Shown: positions 8,270 to 17,223, counted from the stretch's first letter. The stretch is DNA of 64,000 bases from Rhizobium sp. P32RR-XVIII (GCF_012641395.1 NZ_JABAIH010000009.1:162810-226809), one strand, 5' to 3'. Program-made: numbers and translations. Notes: generated from the sequence alone by a model not told the origin.

Positions 8270-9376
8270 AATCCGCATCATGTTTCTAATCCTCCCTGGA
8301 GTTGGGCTATACCCGCGTTCGGTGCTGGCCTACTGGTCGTGAAGCTCCTTGGCGTCGTTCAGCCTGAGGCCGTGGCGTTCCTAGCGCTCGCCGCAGTGCT
8401 GCTCTTCGGAACGGTTTTTGCGGCCGTCCATCATGCCGAACTATTGGCGGTCAAACTCGGGGAGCCATTCGGCTCAATCTTGCTTGCGGTCGCAGTCACC
8501 GTCATTGAGGTGGCTCTGATCGTGTCGATCATGGTCTCGGATGTCGAGGGCGGTGACGTGGTCGCTCGCGATACCGTGTTCGCGGCATTGATGATCGTGC
8601 TCAATGGAATTGTCGGCCTCTGTCTCGTCTTGGGCGGACGGCGGCATTTCGAGCAGACGTTTCAATTGAAGGGAGCTTCGTCGGCGTTGGCAGTGCTGGG
8701 CACACTGGCAGTGCTTACGCTGATCTTGCCAAATTACACCTTTATCGCCGGTCCATCGTACTCGAACACACAACTCATTGTCATCGGTGCCGCATCGTTT
8801 TGCCTGTGGACCGCCTTCATTTTTGTTCAAACTGTCAAGCATCGCGACTATTTTCTCGACCTGCCACTGGCTGATGATCCGTCGTCCGATGTCGCCGAGT
8901 TCGAGTTCGAGAAGCCGACAGATGGCGTTGCGATGGCGAGCCTGGCGTTGTTACTCGTTTCGCTGATCGCCGTCGTGTTGCTGGCGAAACTTCTCTCGCC
9001 GACGCTGGAGCAAGCTGTCGCGGCCGCTGGATTGCCCTATGCCTTCGTCGGTGTTGTGGTCGCCGCCGTTGTTCTGTTGCCCGAGGGAATCGCGGCCGCG
9101 AAATCGGCGCTCAAGAATCAACTGCAGAACAGCATCAACCTGGCGCTTGGCTCTGCCATTGCCTGCATCGGGCTCACCATTCCGGCAGTGGCGGTCGTCT
9201 CGCTTCTCCTCGGCCACCATCTTGCACTTGGCATCTCGACAGCCAACATGACGCTGCTTGCGCTGACCTTGTTCGTCGGAACCTTAACGCTCGGTACGGG
9301 GCGCACTACGGTGCTACAAGGACATATCCATCTGGTGATATTCGTAGTCTTCCTGCTCATGTCGGCTGCTCCCTAA
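8264..9376 (+). CDS. chaA: ChaA-type Ca2+(Na+)/H+ antiporter, y4hA-like, 370 aa
   Basis: Cation/proton antiporter of the CaCA superfamily, inner membrane. It has about eleven membrane segments in two halves, each with the acidic ion-binding helix: GSILLAVAVTVIEVALI near residue 65 and VLLPEGIAAAKSALKNQ near residue 270. It most resembles 'ionic transporter y4hA' of Rhizobium NGR234. The start is GTG at 8264, with GGAG 9 nt before it; no upstream ATG fits. A role in calcium or sodium/pH tolerance is expected from the family. Confidence 0.85.
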   Translation: MANPHHVSNPPWSWAIPAFGAGLLVVKLLGVVQPEAVAFLALAAVLLFGTVFAAVHHAELLAVKLGEPFGSILLAVAVTVIEVALIVSIMVSDVEGGDVVARDTVFAALMIVLNGIVGLCLVLGGRRHFEQTFQLKGASSALAVLGTLAVLTLILPNYTFIAGPSYSNTQLIVIGAASFCLWTAFIFVQTVKHRDYFLDLPLADDPSSDVAEFEFEKPTDGVAMASLALLLVSLIAVVLLAKLLSPTLEQAVAAAGLPYAFVGVVVAAVVLLPEGIAAAKSALKNQLQNSINLALGSAIACIGLTIPAVAVVSLLLGHHLALGISTANMTLLALTLFVGTLTLGTGRTTVLQGHIHLVIFVVFLLMSAAP

Positions 9377-9559
9377 GGATAGCGAATGGCATGGACAATG
9401 TTCGCAATTGGCGGCGCAGAGTTACCAAAGGCGTCCGCGGTCGATGGCACTTGATATCTCGCAGCGGAATTATCCCAGCAATGTGTATGAACACATCGCT
9501 CACGATGCTGGCTATCTGAGGCATGACACAACGCTCGATCTTCGCCTTTTGTTGGACGT

Positions 9560-9755
9560 ATCGGGCATGGTCCCCTCGAAATTGCGACCGAGAATTGTCC
9601 ATGATCCACCGGAAGGTGGCGCTGAAGGCGCTATAGGAAACGTAGCCCAGCGAAGCGGCTATGGAGAATATTGGTTCGCGGCCATGGCGCAGCCGTGCGG
9701 CACCGAGGGGCGCATTCGCTATCGCGCCAGATAGTACATCGGTGGAAGCACCTTA
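9560..9755 (-). pseudogene. AraC-family HTH remnant, copy 1
   Basis: Read leftwards, MYYLAR, then TAG and RM, then after a frame change AARLRHGREPIFSIAASLGY followed by VSYSAFSATFRW. This is the C-terminal AraC/XylS helix-turn-helix, with its conserved GY and FSATFR positions. The N-terminal sensor part is missing and the frame is broken. It is close in sequence to the remnant at 20190-20394, and both start at the same point of the domain. Confidence 0.6.
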
Positions 9756-9840
9756 TCGTGGAAATACTGACGCTGTAGTGTGCACTGCCGAGCTTAGATT
9801 GAAGCTTGCGCAAGATCTTGGAAATGATCCTTGCCTGTTT

Positions 9841-10236
9841 TCAAGAGCTGACGGAAAACGAAAACTTACAAATTGCGCCATCAAGCCACGCGAGGCGGCT
9901 CTGGAAGAAGGATATGATGTAATGATCTCCGAACTTAGCACCATCGGAAAATGATGCCGGGAAACGATCTATGACGGTCAGAATGCCTCGCTGGCTGGTC
10001 TTCTTTATCTCTGAACCACATGCGGTGTTATCAGCAGTTACCGCAAAAGTGATAACCTGGGCGGCAGGGATCCTTAAACGGTAGGAGCGAGTTTCCCGAC
10101 CGTCCACGTGTCCAGATATGAGGGTGATGTTGTCTTCTGTGGAGAGCCAAATCTCTTGCGCCGGGTCCCGGGCAAAGCAATGGTCGGGCGGTAAGGCCGT
10201 TAGCAAAAGAAGCACGGCACGGGTGGTGAGATGCAT
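9841..10236 (-). CDS. Exported small protein, possibly PliG-like, 131 aa
   Basis: An N-terminal signal peptide (MHLTTRAVLLLLTALPPDHCFA) with a likely cut after the FARD region exports it to the periplasm. The mature part is a beta-rich domain with the pattern ISGHVDGRETRSYRLRIPAAQ, then FAVTADNT and GDHYIISFF. It loosely resembles g-type lysozyme inhibitors and other bacterial pre-peptidase folds; this is a guess. Two cysteines could pair. The ATG at 10236 follows AAGGAGG and is preferred to the upstream GTG. Confidence 0.6.
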   Translation of the reverse strand: MHLTTRAVLLLLTALPPDHCFARDPAQEIWLSTEDNITLISGHVDGRETRSYRLRIPAAQVITFAVTADNTACGSEIKKTSQRGILTVIDRFPASFSDGAKFGDHYIISFFQSRLAWLDGAICKFSFSVSS

Positions 10237-10646
10237 GGCATCCTCCTTACGGTTCACATTGCATAGGCTGGCGTGAAATAGCCAGCTTATTTCCCATCAC
10301 GAGCGGTTTTCCCACTCCATCATCATGCTCGAGGGGCTTTGCAGTCGGCAGGACCAAGCACCGCTACCTTCGTCTGCCTCAGACACGGCAGCGCAGGTGA
10401 TCGGATCGGGAGCGGTCAAGCGCGAGAAGGTCACGGACAGCTGGAGGTGGAATACGCAGCGTGCGCATATGGTCGAGGGAGGTCACGCTTCGACGAGCGC
10501 CGTATCGCCTGATCTGGGTGCGGTTCATTCCGCGTCTACGACCGGATGCTGTAGATGCCGAGTTGGGTGATACCGGCAACGAAATTCAGAAGGGCATGGA
10601 TGAGACCGGCGGAACTGGCGTCTACCGGGTGGGGCGGGGATAGACC
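10237..10646. other. Intergenic stretch, possibly the lost 5' part of the protease relic
   Basis: No supported gene. The plus-strand frames just before 10647 may contain the decayed N-terminal part of the SDH-type protease remnant that follows, but no clear match could be read. No GSR-type promoter was found for the exported protein at 9841-10236. Confidence 0.35.
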
Positions 10647-11294
10647 GTGTCTATAGGAAGTATCTGCATCAGGTTGCTGAAATCACCGGTAGGCTCTCCT
10701 GTACGCTACGCGGTGGACGGTCTCTGGCTCACCATTCGCCGTGCGCCAGATACTCTTTCTGTCGTCTACCAAGATCTGCACGGTTTCATGGAGACGATGC
10801 GGGGTTTGAGCTCGAACGAGCTCAATTTTATCTACATAGTCCAGGCGGATCGCCGAAACGCTGCGGCTGCCGTTGCGCAGTACATCCGGTTAAAATTCTC
10901 GAATGCCGTGGGTTATGTGCCGTATATGGCAACGTGCGCCGCTACGATGATTGCTCGCACTGAAATCGCCATCATGGGCAGGCATTCGCCAATTGGCTCG
11001 GTCGACCCGCAGTCTAATATGCATGCAACCGAGCCGTGGCATTCGGATGGTACCGGCGCAAGCGATGAGTGGCGCAGTTCGAAAAGGCGAAATCAGTATA
11101 AGGATCCCGCCCTGCTCGCAGCATGGGCACCTATGCTGGCTCAGTATGGATCCGACCTGCTCGTCGCTTGCAGCAATGCGGTTACCGTACGTCCGAAAAA
11201 GTCCCGCCGAAGCAGGGCAGCTTCCTCAGGATTAAGGGACCGCACCGCCGATCCGAATTCACGAAGAAGCACGCGCAATGTTTCGGTTCGGTAG
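10647..11294 (+). pseudogene. SDH_sah-type (ClpP-fold) serine protease remnant
   Basis: The middle of the translation follows the SDH_sah/ClpP-like family: VAQYIRLKFSNAVGYVP, CAATMIARTEIAIMGRHSPI then GSVDPQ, and LLAAWAPMLAQYG. In intact members the nucleophile lies in a MSAxTMIA segment; here it reads TCAATMIA, so the serine seems replaced by cysteine. The start lacks a ribosome binding site and the last 40 residues are Arg/Ser-rich noise. The gene looks inactive, although the frame is still open for 215 codons. Confidence 0.5.
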
Positions 11295-11299
11295 CGTAC

Positions 11300-11644
11300 T
11301 TAATTCGGCCGAAGCTGCTCTCCGATTTCGCGCCGGTTCGGTGGTGCCACGGTCGTCATCGGCGCGGCGAGGTGGCCTTTCTGCTGTCTTGAAGACCAAC
11401 GGTCGGCTATGGTCGCCGCTGGAAAGGCACTGGCGGAGGGCCGTTCTCCCACCCTGTCAAGTTCGGCCAGGATGTCATCCGGTGATGCGACACCCGACCT
11501 CACGAGCAGGATGGCCTTAGACAGAGCGGCCCGGCCGCGTTCAGAGGAGGGATCGACGTGGTTTGACTTCAGCCAGCAACTGAGCGCCGATGTTACGAGC
11601 TCTATTTCTTCGTCAGTGTAGGAAAGCAGATCGAAAAGAGACAT
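11300..11644 (-). CDS. Conserved hypothetical protein, 114 aa
   Basis: The N-terminal half (MSLFDLLSYTDEEIELVTSA and on to SPDDILAELDRV) is helical and resembles small conserved rhizobial proteins of unknown function. The C-terminal third is basic and low in complexity. A strong AAGGAAGGAG site precedes the ATG at 11644. It is convergent with the protease relic, whose end is 5 bp away. No signal or membrane segment, and no GSR-type promoter found upstream. Confidence 0.6.
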   Translation of the reverse strand: MSLFDLLSYTDEEIELVTSALSCWLKSNHVDPSSERGRAALSKAILLVRSGVASPDDILAELDRVGERPSASAFPAATIADRWSSRQQKGHLAAPMTTVAPPNRREIGEQLRPN

Positions 11645-11823
11645 GACAGCTCCTTCCTTTGGGGCAAGAGCAGATTGTCTCTCAAGCGGTCAATACCCGG
11701 TTGCATATCTAGACCGACGACTAAGAATACGCCTGACTATTACCAGCAGCAATCGTGCGTCTGATGGCGTACGGAACAGGAAGTTCAGCGGGCCGACAGC
11801 TGTTGTTCGAGCACCACCAGAAG

Positions 11824-11973
11824 CTAGTGTAATGTCGGATGCGACACCGGAGGGCCCAACCAGCCGAACAGCCAAGCGAGCAGAAAGGCCAGAGCGACGG
11901 CCAACGCTATCAGTATCCACACACCCAAAGTCCGCCTTGGCGGTCTGCCGGAATATCAATCAGGATCAATCAT
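11824..11973 (-). pseudogene. Small membrane protein with an in-frame TGA at codon 6
   Basis: The ATG at 11973 follows GGGAG and reads MIDPD, then TGA, then stays open for 43 codons as YSGRPPRRTLGVW followed by a hydrophobic helix with LAFLLAWLFGWLGPPV. Changing TGA to TGG would restore a 49-aa single-pass membrane protein. The transcript would start from the site at 12081-12107 and carry the shared leader element. It could be a nonsense mutation, a read-through case, or a start at an internal TTG or GTG. Confidence 0.4.
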
Positions 11974-12002
11974 TGATCACTCCCGAAGCTGTTCGGGAAC
12001 GC

Positions 12003-12074
12003 TGACCGCGCGGCACCAGGATGGGGGCTGCGAGATCATTGGCGGACGAGACAGGAAGACTGCCGCGCGGCGAT
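12003..12074 (-). repeat. Leader element, copy A
   Basis: Minus strand: CCGCGCGGCAGTCTT near the 5' end and TCCTGGTGCCGCGCGGTCA at the 3' end, about 50 nt apart. The two CCGCGCGG blocks are self-complementary and could close a stem. It begins just downstream of a GGAAC...CGTT pair and ends about 30 nt before the ATG at 11973. Copies B (12565-12632) and C (61161-61228) share the ends and spacing. Confidence 0.65.
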
Positions 12075-12080
12075 CTTGAT

Positions 12081-12107
12081 AACGGGTGTGGTTCGGCGAA
12101 GCGTTCC
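12081..12107 (-). promoter_or_regulatory. EcfG-like promoter with an 18-nt spacer
   Basis: Minus strand GGAAC (12103-12107) and CGTT (12081-12084), spaced 18 nt, one or two longer than usual. It sits before leader copy A at the same place as the N16 promoter before copy B, which supports it despite the spacing. Confidence 0.45.
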
Positions 12108-12242
12108 GGCCCGCTAACGTGCGGGCAAAAAGAAGCCCCGCCGGAACGAGGCAAGTTTGCCTGTAGCAACATTCTAACATTGGAGGGCGCTCCGCTTCCG
12201 GTGCGGTAGCGCACCGGTGTGACAACTTCAAAGGTTGAGGCC

Positions 12243-12533
12243 TCATTCCCGCCGAAGCTGCTGTTCGATCACCTCGCATGCCAGCTCGGTAATGCCCCCG
12301 TCTTCGGCAGGGTGACTGTTTAGCAAGTCCGCTGCTAACTCGTAGATCTCGCGCTGTTCCTGCGCGGACAAAACGCCCTTCTGCTCAAGATGCATGATCA
12401 GTGAAGCCAAGAGCGCTGATGTGGATAGGCTGACAGCAGAGGCCGAGAGGAAAGCGGGATCCGCGGCGGCCGGCGCCTTTATCCTCCTGCCATACGGCGG
12501 GGTCGACGGCTTCCAGAAAGAGCGATCATTCAT
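12243..12533 (-). CDS. Conserved hypothetical protein, 96 aa
   Basis: A small soluble protein, helical from residue 35 on (LSTSALLASLIMHLEQKGVL, then QREIYELAADLLNSH and ACEVIEQQLRRE). It resembles short rhizobial proteins of unknown function. The ATG at 12533 follows GGAGG. The transcript starts at the GSR-type promoter 12642-12666 and carries leader copy B, so expression is probably stress-dependent and subject to whatever the leader does. Confidence 0.7.
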   Translation of the reverse strand: MNDRSFWKPSTPPYGRRIKAPAAADPAFLSASAVSLSTSALLASLIMHLEQKGVLSAQEQREIYELAADLLNSHPAEDGGITELACEVIEQQLRRE

Positions 12534-12564
12534 GACGCAATCCTCCGCAGAGACGCGTGTGAGG

Positions 12565-12632
12565 TGACCGCGCGGTACCAGGATGAAAGGCGCTATCGCT
12601 GGTCGCTGAACAGAAGAACTGCCGCGCGGTCC
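12565..12632 (-). repeat. Leader element, copy B
   Basis: Minus strand: ACCGCGCGGCAGTTCTT at the 5' end and TCCTGGTACCGCGCGGTCA at the 3' end. It starts about 10 nt after the CGTT of a consensus promoter, so it would be the first part of the mRNA, and it ends 31 nt before the ATG at 12533. Confidence 0.7.
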
Positions 12633-12641
12633 ATCAGTTCA

Positions 12642-12666
12642 AACGACCCGGGTTCCGCAATGTTCC
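12642..12666 (-). promoter_or_regulatory. EcfG-type promoter for the 96-aa gene
   Basis: Minus strand GGAAC (12662-12666), 16-nt spacer, CGTT (12642-12645): a full consensus match. Confidence 0.7.
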
Positions 12667-12812
12667 ATTCTACTAATATGCCGCATTGATCATCAGCCGA
12701 GAAGACCAAAGAGCCGACGGGCTGCCGATGACGCCGTCAATCGCTCCGAGCCCAGACGGATCAGCAGCCAAATTCCCCATCCGGCTCCCGCGGCTCTCCG
12801 GTGAAACTATTG

Positions 12813-13235
12813 TCATCGCTCATTGCCACTAGCGGCGCTGAGCTCCGCAGCTCCGTTGATGTCCACGACATTTAAGTCAGGGTCACGAAGATAACGCTGT
12901 GGGTAGCCTCTTATGCCAGAGCGGAAAACCAGAAAAAACACTTTGGATCGTCTTGCGGCGCTTCCCGAAGCCGAGCGCTGTCAATCGCCTGATTGTGCGT
13001 TGGAAGTCATTGGTGCGGAACGCGAAGTGACAATCGTTGCGGCCAATCGCGGAGTTCTTCGGAACGAAGCTTCGGGATAGAGCATAAGGTGTACCTGCAG
13101 GCACCACAGGGCGCCGCCTACTGGAAAATTTGGCCGCGGAATTTCCGTGAGGCTGAATACACCTCGATAGAAAGGCAGTGACTTTCCTAGATCGTGTGTG
13201 ATGATCGCTACATGATGCAAGGCAAGCGGCGTCAT
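12813..13235 (-). pseudogene. VOC/glyoxalase-family gene, frameshifted
   Basis: The start is intact (LHHVAIITHDLGKSLPFYRG, then FSLTEIPRPNFPVGGALW), the typical first module of a VOC protein. The frame then changes to DCHFAFRTNDFQRTIRRL and again to YPQRYLRDPDLNVVDINGA, the conserved metal-ligand end of the second module. At least two frame changes separate the three parts. The intact protein would be about 135-140 aa and metal-dependent. Decay or sequence error; the multiple breaks favour decay. Confidence 0.65.
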
Positions 13236-13790
13236 TTCAGCCAGCTTCAGAGATAGCAGCAGCGCACCTATTCGTCGATTGGCGCCTACCGGCTTCGAGC
13301 ACGCGATGGTTCAGCGGCGGATGCTTCAGGCAAAGAGCATTATTGCCTTGCGTTCCTCGAAGCCGTAGCAGCCCCATTTCGTGCGGCGGATGCTGTCGGC
13401 GTCCTCATGTCCCACGGATGACCCTCGATGATGTTCGCGCCCGGCGCCGGCGTGCGACCCTCTATGCTCATCTATTCCCCATTCACGTAATAGCCGAATA
13501 CCAGCTTGCCCGCCTTCTTTCCATGGGAGGCGCATCTCAGCCTCTTCTCCAAGTCGTCGATCAACGCCTGCCGCATAAGGTCGGTAGAGCTTCATGTTGA
13601 AACCTCCCTCCCATGTTTTCCCGCAGGCTTTGCATTCAACCTCGATATCCAAGTGATCGGGGCAGATGTTAATAGAGCCGGGCGTCCGATCCATTCCCAC
13701 AAACTGGCGCATGCGTCATCCTTTCCCTTGCGAGGTCAATTGCCCAAAATTGGTGAAACGCGGCCGTGGCGCCTGTCGGTAGTTTCAGAT
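13236..13790. other. Unassigned, probably decayed DNA
   Basis: No supported gene. On the minus strand a frame with CPDHLDIEVECKACGKTW looks like a zinc-ribbon start, and a shorter overlapping one reads LIDDLEKRLRCASHGKKAGK, but neither is whole or recognisable. The stretch is flanked by two frameshifted genes and probably decayed with them. Confidence 0.4.
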
Positions 13791-14110
13791 CAGTGTCGGT
13801 TCGGGATCGTGGTCGATCTCTTCAATGATGTTGGGTGTGTCGTTCTTCGGAGATCCGACCTTGTCGATCGGCCACATCGTCATCACCTCGGTTGGGAATG
13901 GCTTCATCAGGTCATCCGGATCCGCTCTGGCGAAAGCCAGCGCTGGTAGTCTTCTGGATGCAGAATAACCGGCATGCGGTCGTGGATCGAAGCCACTCAT
14001 TTGCAGGGCAGGTGACAATCGCGAAGGTGCGGATTTCGGTGCCGGCCCAATTTCAAAGCATCCGCCAGACGCCAGCGAGCGCGAACGGCGCTAGCGACGC
14101 GTCATAGCGA
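13791..14110 (-). pseudogene. SOS-response-associated peptidase (SRAP/HMCES) C-terminal remnant
   Basis: Fragments in several frames match the C-terminal half of SRAP (YedK/HMCES) proteins, which crosslink to abasic sites in single-stranded DNA: APFALAGVW, FAIVTCPANE, DRMPVILHPEDYQRWLSPE, and then DLMKPFPTEVMTMWPIDK with NDTPNIIEE. At least two frame changes lie between them, and the N-terminal half with the catalytic cysteine is absent. A clear gene relic. Confidence 0.65.
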
Positions 14111-14143
14111 CGGCATAGGAGTGCTTGTTCTTGCCTGTTTACA

Positions 14144-14172
14144 AGCAGAGGGCTGATCATCAGCCCTCTGCT
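14144..14172 (-). terminator. Strong hairpin after the 17M-type gene
   Basis: A near-perfect palindrome with 14-bp arms (AGCAGAGGGCTGAT and its complement) starts 8 nt past the stop of the leftward gene. No long T-run follows, but the position suggests a terminator or mRNA 3' end. Confidence 0.6.
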
Positions 14173-14180
14173 ATGCCAGC

Positions 14181-14774
14181 TTACGGCAGTGGCTGGCGCC
14201 AACGGTCGCGCTCACGATCAACGTCTGCAGCGCTGTACGGGTCCAGCGTCGGGTCGAAGCGCGTCCAGCCTTCCTCGCCGTAGGCGCGGCGACGTTCAAC
14301 GGGGTCGACATAGTTCGATTGTTTCAAGATCGCATCGGCTTTCAAGGCGAAATCATCGTTCACCCTGGCGGTGACCAATGTCCCACCGCGACGCACGCCC
14401 TCGGCATAAAGATGGGCGTCTTCTTCGGATACTCCAGACGAGGTCAGAGCGCCAATGATGCCCCCTGCCGCGCCGCCCGCGACAGCGCCCGCTGCTGCAC
14501 CTGCTGCAGTCGCGACCAACCAACCGGCAGCGACGACCGGTCCCACGCCGGGAATTGCCATAAGACCGAGACCGGTCAGTAATCCACCAGCGCCTCCAAC
14601 GACAGCACCCACGCCAGCGCCGGTCCCCGCGCCTTCGGCGGCATTGGAGCGGTCGCCCGAGACATTGTTGGAGATGATGCTGATGTCATCCGAAGGGACA
14701 CCGGCGGCCTCAAGCGCGTCAACCGCCGCGCGCGCATCTTCATAATCGTCGAAGAGTCCTGTTACAGTTCGCAT
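14181..14774 (-). CDS. General stress protein 17M-type, Gly/Ala-rich membrane domain, 197 aa
   Basis: The N-terminal 50 residues (MRTVTGLFDDYEDARAAVDA, then LEAAGVPSDDISIISNN) match the general-stress-protein 17M/YflT-like ferredoxin-fold domain. A long Gly/Ala-rich hydrophobic part follows (about 60-125, with repeated GAxxGG motifs), like a glycine-zipper membrane hairpin, then a second small domain and an Arg/Asp-rich tail. It is the second gene of a two-gene operon behind the PepSY-like gene (30-bp gap), read from the promoter at 15170-15194. Probably an inner-membrane stress protein; activity unknown. Confidence 0.8.
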   Translation of the reverse strand: MRTVTGLFDDYEDARAAVDALEAAGVPSDDISIISNNVSGDRSNAAEGAGTGAGVGAVVGGAGGLLTGLGLMAIPGVGPVVAAGWLVATAAGAAAGAVAGGAAGGIIGALTSSGVSEEDAHLYAEGVRRGGTLVTARVNDDFALKADAILKQSNYVDPVERRRAYGEEGWTRFDPTLDPYSAADVDRERDRWRQPLP

Positions 14775-14804
14775 GCTGTTCTCCTATCTTCTGGTGAATG
14801 ATCG

Positions 14805-15122
14805 CTACTGCGCGACGACGTTACCCTGGTAGTCGAGACCGACCGAGACGGATTTCCCGTCTTTCATCGCCATCGCTTGCCAGATGCCTTTGTCATCGAG
14901 TTTTAGGCCCGTGACGTCGGAGTAGCCGGCCTTTTCGATCCGTTCCTTGGCCTGGCTTTCGGTAAAACTGTTGGCGCCTTCTAATGGAGCGGTAGGATTT
15001 GTGCTGTCGGGCGTCGCGACTGCCGGCGTGTTGCCCTCCAACGTCGGAGGCTTCGCGGTTTGCGCATGGGTAGCCAGAGCTGACGCGCCGAGTAGGGCGG
15101 CAGCCAAAATTATCATCTTCAT
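14805..15122 (-). CDS. Exported PepSY-like small protein, 105 aa
   Basis: A signal peptide (MKMIILAAALLGASALATHA, cut before QTAK) leads to a Pro/Thr-rich linker and a C-terminal domain (FTESQAKERIEKAGYSDVTG, then LDDKGIWQAMAMKDGKSV) that resembles the PepSY/BON-like fold of small periplasmic stress proteins. The ATG at 15122 follows AGAGGAAACC; an in-frame extension upstream is not used because it would overlap the promoter. First gene of the operon with the 17M-type protein. Confidence 0.75.
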   Translation of the reverse strand: MKMIILAAALLGASALATHAQTAKPPTLEGNTPAVATPDSTNPTAPLEGANSFTESQAKERIEKAGYSDVTGLKLDDKGIWQAMAMKDGKSVSVGLDYQGNVVAQ

Positions 15123-15169
15123 GGGTGGTTTCCTCTCTTGCAGGATCGCACTGGCGATCCGTGACGTGA

Positions 15170-15194
15170 AACCGTGTGGATCGCTATTTGTTCC
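15170..15194 (-). promoter_or_regulatory. EcfG-type promoter for the PepSY-like/17M operon
   Basis: Minus strand GGAAC (15190-15194), 16-nt spacer, GGTT (15170-15173). It is back to back with the rightward site at 15208-15232. Confidence 0.65.
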
Positions 15195-15207
15195 ACGGCG
15201 AAACAAC

Positions 15208-15232
15208 GGAACAAGAGGCGGGACTGCGGGTT
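15208..15232 (+). promoter_or_regulatory. EcfG-type promoter facing the DUF1003 gene
   Basis: GGAAC (15208-15212), 16-nt spacer, GGTT (15229-15232). The nearest sound gene downstream is DUF1003 at 15499, giving a long leader of about 260 nt. A frame at 15249-15440 (63 aa, no family seen) lies in between and may be a remnant. Confidence 0.55.
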
Positions 15233-15498
15233 TGCTTCCCGCTAAACAATGGAGGGGAGATACAATGGTAACGTGGTAGGCAAGGAGTCTGACCGCAAAG
15301 GGTCTGGTGGAGGACGACCTCGTCCTCTCGAGCAGGCCATCGCAGCATACGATTCCTGCGTCGCACGCCTGGACGGCACGGTGCTAAGCGCCCAGATCGC
15401 AGCGTTCAAGCACATCACCTCTAGCATCTCCAACTTCTGAGGGATGGCGCGCGAACGCCGCGTCGAAGACGTTGGAGGCCATCAGGAAGGAGCCACCT

Positions 15499-16062
15499 AT
15501 GCCAACATCGTCTTCCACCCGTTCCGTCAGCGTCTCCCGGCGCCTGGATCGGAACATCGAGGCCCTCCTCAGGCGGCGGCAGGAGGAGGCGAGACATGCT
15601 TCTCTTCAGGAGCGCGCCGCAGCTGAGATCACCCGCTTCGCAGGGTCGATGACTTTCGTCTACATCCACGCGATCGTCTTCGGCGCCTGGATTTTAGTCA
15701 ACGTCGGGCTGCTGCCGGTCCTGCCAGCATTCGACCCATCCCTCGTGATCCTCGCGATGGTAGCATCCGTCGAGGCGATTTTCATCTCGACCTTTGTCAT
15801 GATCAGCCAGAATCGGATGGCGGAGACAGACGACAAGCGCGCCGACTTGAATCTGCAGATCTTGCTGCTTGCGGAGCACGAGGCAACCCAGCTCCTTACG
15901 ATCGTTTCCGCCATCGCCGAAAAGCTCGACGTCGATCTGGACCAGAAGGAGGAGATTGCGGAACTTCAGGAGGACGTGACGCCGGAGCAGGTGCTGGACA
16001 CCATGGAGAAGATCTCGGCGAGCCCGTCGAAAGCTAGAGACGCGCGATCCCGGTCTCTCTGA
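15499..16062 (+). CDS. DUF1003 membrane protein, 187 aa
   Basis: Two close membrane helices (about residues 55-77 and 87-108) with the family block FVYIHAIVFGAWILVNVGLLP and the later VEAIFISTFVMISQNRM, then a coiled, acidic C-terminus. DUF1003 proteins are inner-membrane proteins of unknown role. The ATG at 15499 follows AAGGAG; an earlier ATG at 15472 lacks a site. Probably stress-induced through the upstream GSR-type site. Confidence 0.85.
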   Translation: MPTSSSTRSVSVSRRLDRNIEALLRRRQEEARHASLQERAAAEITRFAGSMTFVYIHAIVFGAWILVNVGLLPVLPAFDPSLVILAMVASVEAIFISTFVMISQNRMAETDDKRADLNLQILLLAEHEATQLLTIVSAIAEKLDVDLDQKEEIAELQEDVTPEQVLDTMEKISASPSKARDARSRSL

Positions 16063-16476
16063 CGACGATCTGTTTCTGCCCGAGCGTTGTTCCGGCGCCG
16101 CGCTACTCTACTTCAAACCCTATCGTACTTTGCTCAAGCCGATGGCGTCGCCGCAACCGGGGACGATGAGATTGGAGGGACCCGGCGCATTTTGCCAGAC
16201 GACGTAACCCGCTAAGCAACGAATTGACCTTCCATGGCGTATGTCGCGAAGAAGCTAGCGCAGGGCGAGAAGAGCACCTTCTACCGTGAACCCGCAAGTC
16301 AGCTTCGCGCTCTCTTGGAAGAAGTCGGCGTGACCCGGCCGGCCAGTCAACCGTCAAGGCGGGCTGATCTCCAGCTTTGCAACGAACTGGGACGAGTCCA
16401 CCTCCCTTTACACAACCCAAGGCGCGAGACGGCGTAGGGCCGCCGTCCCGATGAGGTAAAATTGGCGTCTTCACTG
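16063..16476. other. Unassigned stretch
   Basis: No supported gene. A plus-strand frame at 16234-16437 (67 aa, MAYVAKKLAQGEKSTFYREP) has no ribosome binding site and no family match. It lies between the convergent DUF1003 and YsnF genes. Confidence 0.4.
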
Positions 16477-17166
16477 CTAATCCCGGGGGGCCTTGTGTGA
16501 TTGGCTTTGCGAGATGTCATTCTGAGACCGTGTCTGACGATCGCCTCGCGTGTCTTCGACTTCCTTCTTCCGAACGCTGTCGTCGATCGTCTCGGTGCGA
16601 TCGGAAGCCGTCTTGCGGATGCCAACCTCCTCCACAATGCGGGCCTCCTTCGAGACGACGGCTTCCTCGTGATGCTCTTCGGCCGAGATCGTACGATCCT
16701 GGAACGCGCGGTCGGCGTCCGTCAAAGGGCGATCGACGCCGCGGCGTTCGATCTCGACATTCTCATCCCGAAGGCTCACGTCCTCGCGGACGGGATGCTC
16801 GACCGTATAGGCGCGGACCCGAACGGAGCCGCTGTTGACTCGCCACGACGCGTTCACTATGGAAAGTTCCCTTTTTCCTGATCCGGATTGCCTCGACGAG
16901 CACCAGCCTCTTCTCGATGACCAGGCGCTCTTCGAGGACGGGCACGATAGTCACGTCGCCTCCGTCCGAATCTGAGGAGCTGCATCCACCACCGTCTCGA
17001 ACGGTACGTGCTCGACTTCGACTTCTTCCGAGAGAAGGTTGACGCTGACGGCTTCGTTCGCGACGATCGTCCTGCTGCGAACGCGAACTTCGCCGTCAGG
17101 AACCTCGCGCTTGGCAACAGAAAGCCGTTCCTCGGCAAGAGGTATCGTTTGCTCTTCATCGTGCAT
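16477..17166 (-). pseudogene. YsnF/DUF2382 stress-domain protein, two frameshifts
   Basis: Three consecutive frames together make one YsnF-type protein with two DUF2382 halves: first EEQTIPLAEERLSVAKREVP, second VTIVPVLEERLVIEKRLVL, third VRVRAYTVEHPVREDVSLRD followed by EEAVVSKEARIVEEVG. The first break lies near 16960, where a single missing G in a GAGG run explains it; the second lies near 16860. An intact protein would be about 230 aa. The start (ATG 17166) and its promoter (17191-17215) look sound, so damage is recent or reflects base-calling. Confidence 0.65.
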
Positions 17167-17190
17167 GGATGCTTCACCTTCCGGTCAGCA

Positions 17191-17215
17191 AACCATCGCG
17201 ATTCGATAATGTTCC
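17191..17215 (-). promoter_or_regulatory. EcfG-type promoter for the YsnF gene
   Basis: Minus strand GGAAC (17211-17215), 16-nt spacer, GGTT (17191-17194). The start codon lies about 25 nt downstream. Confidence 0.65.
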
Positions 17216-17223
17216 GAGGAATA

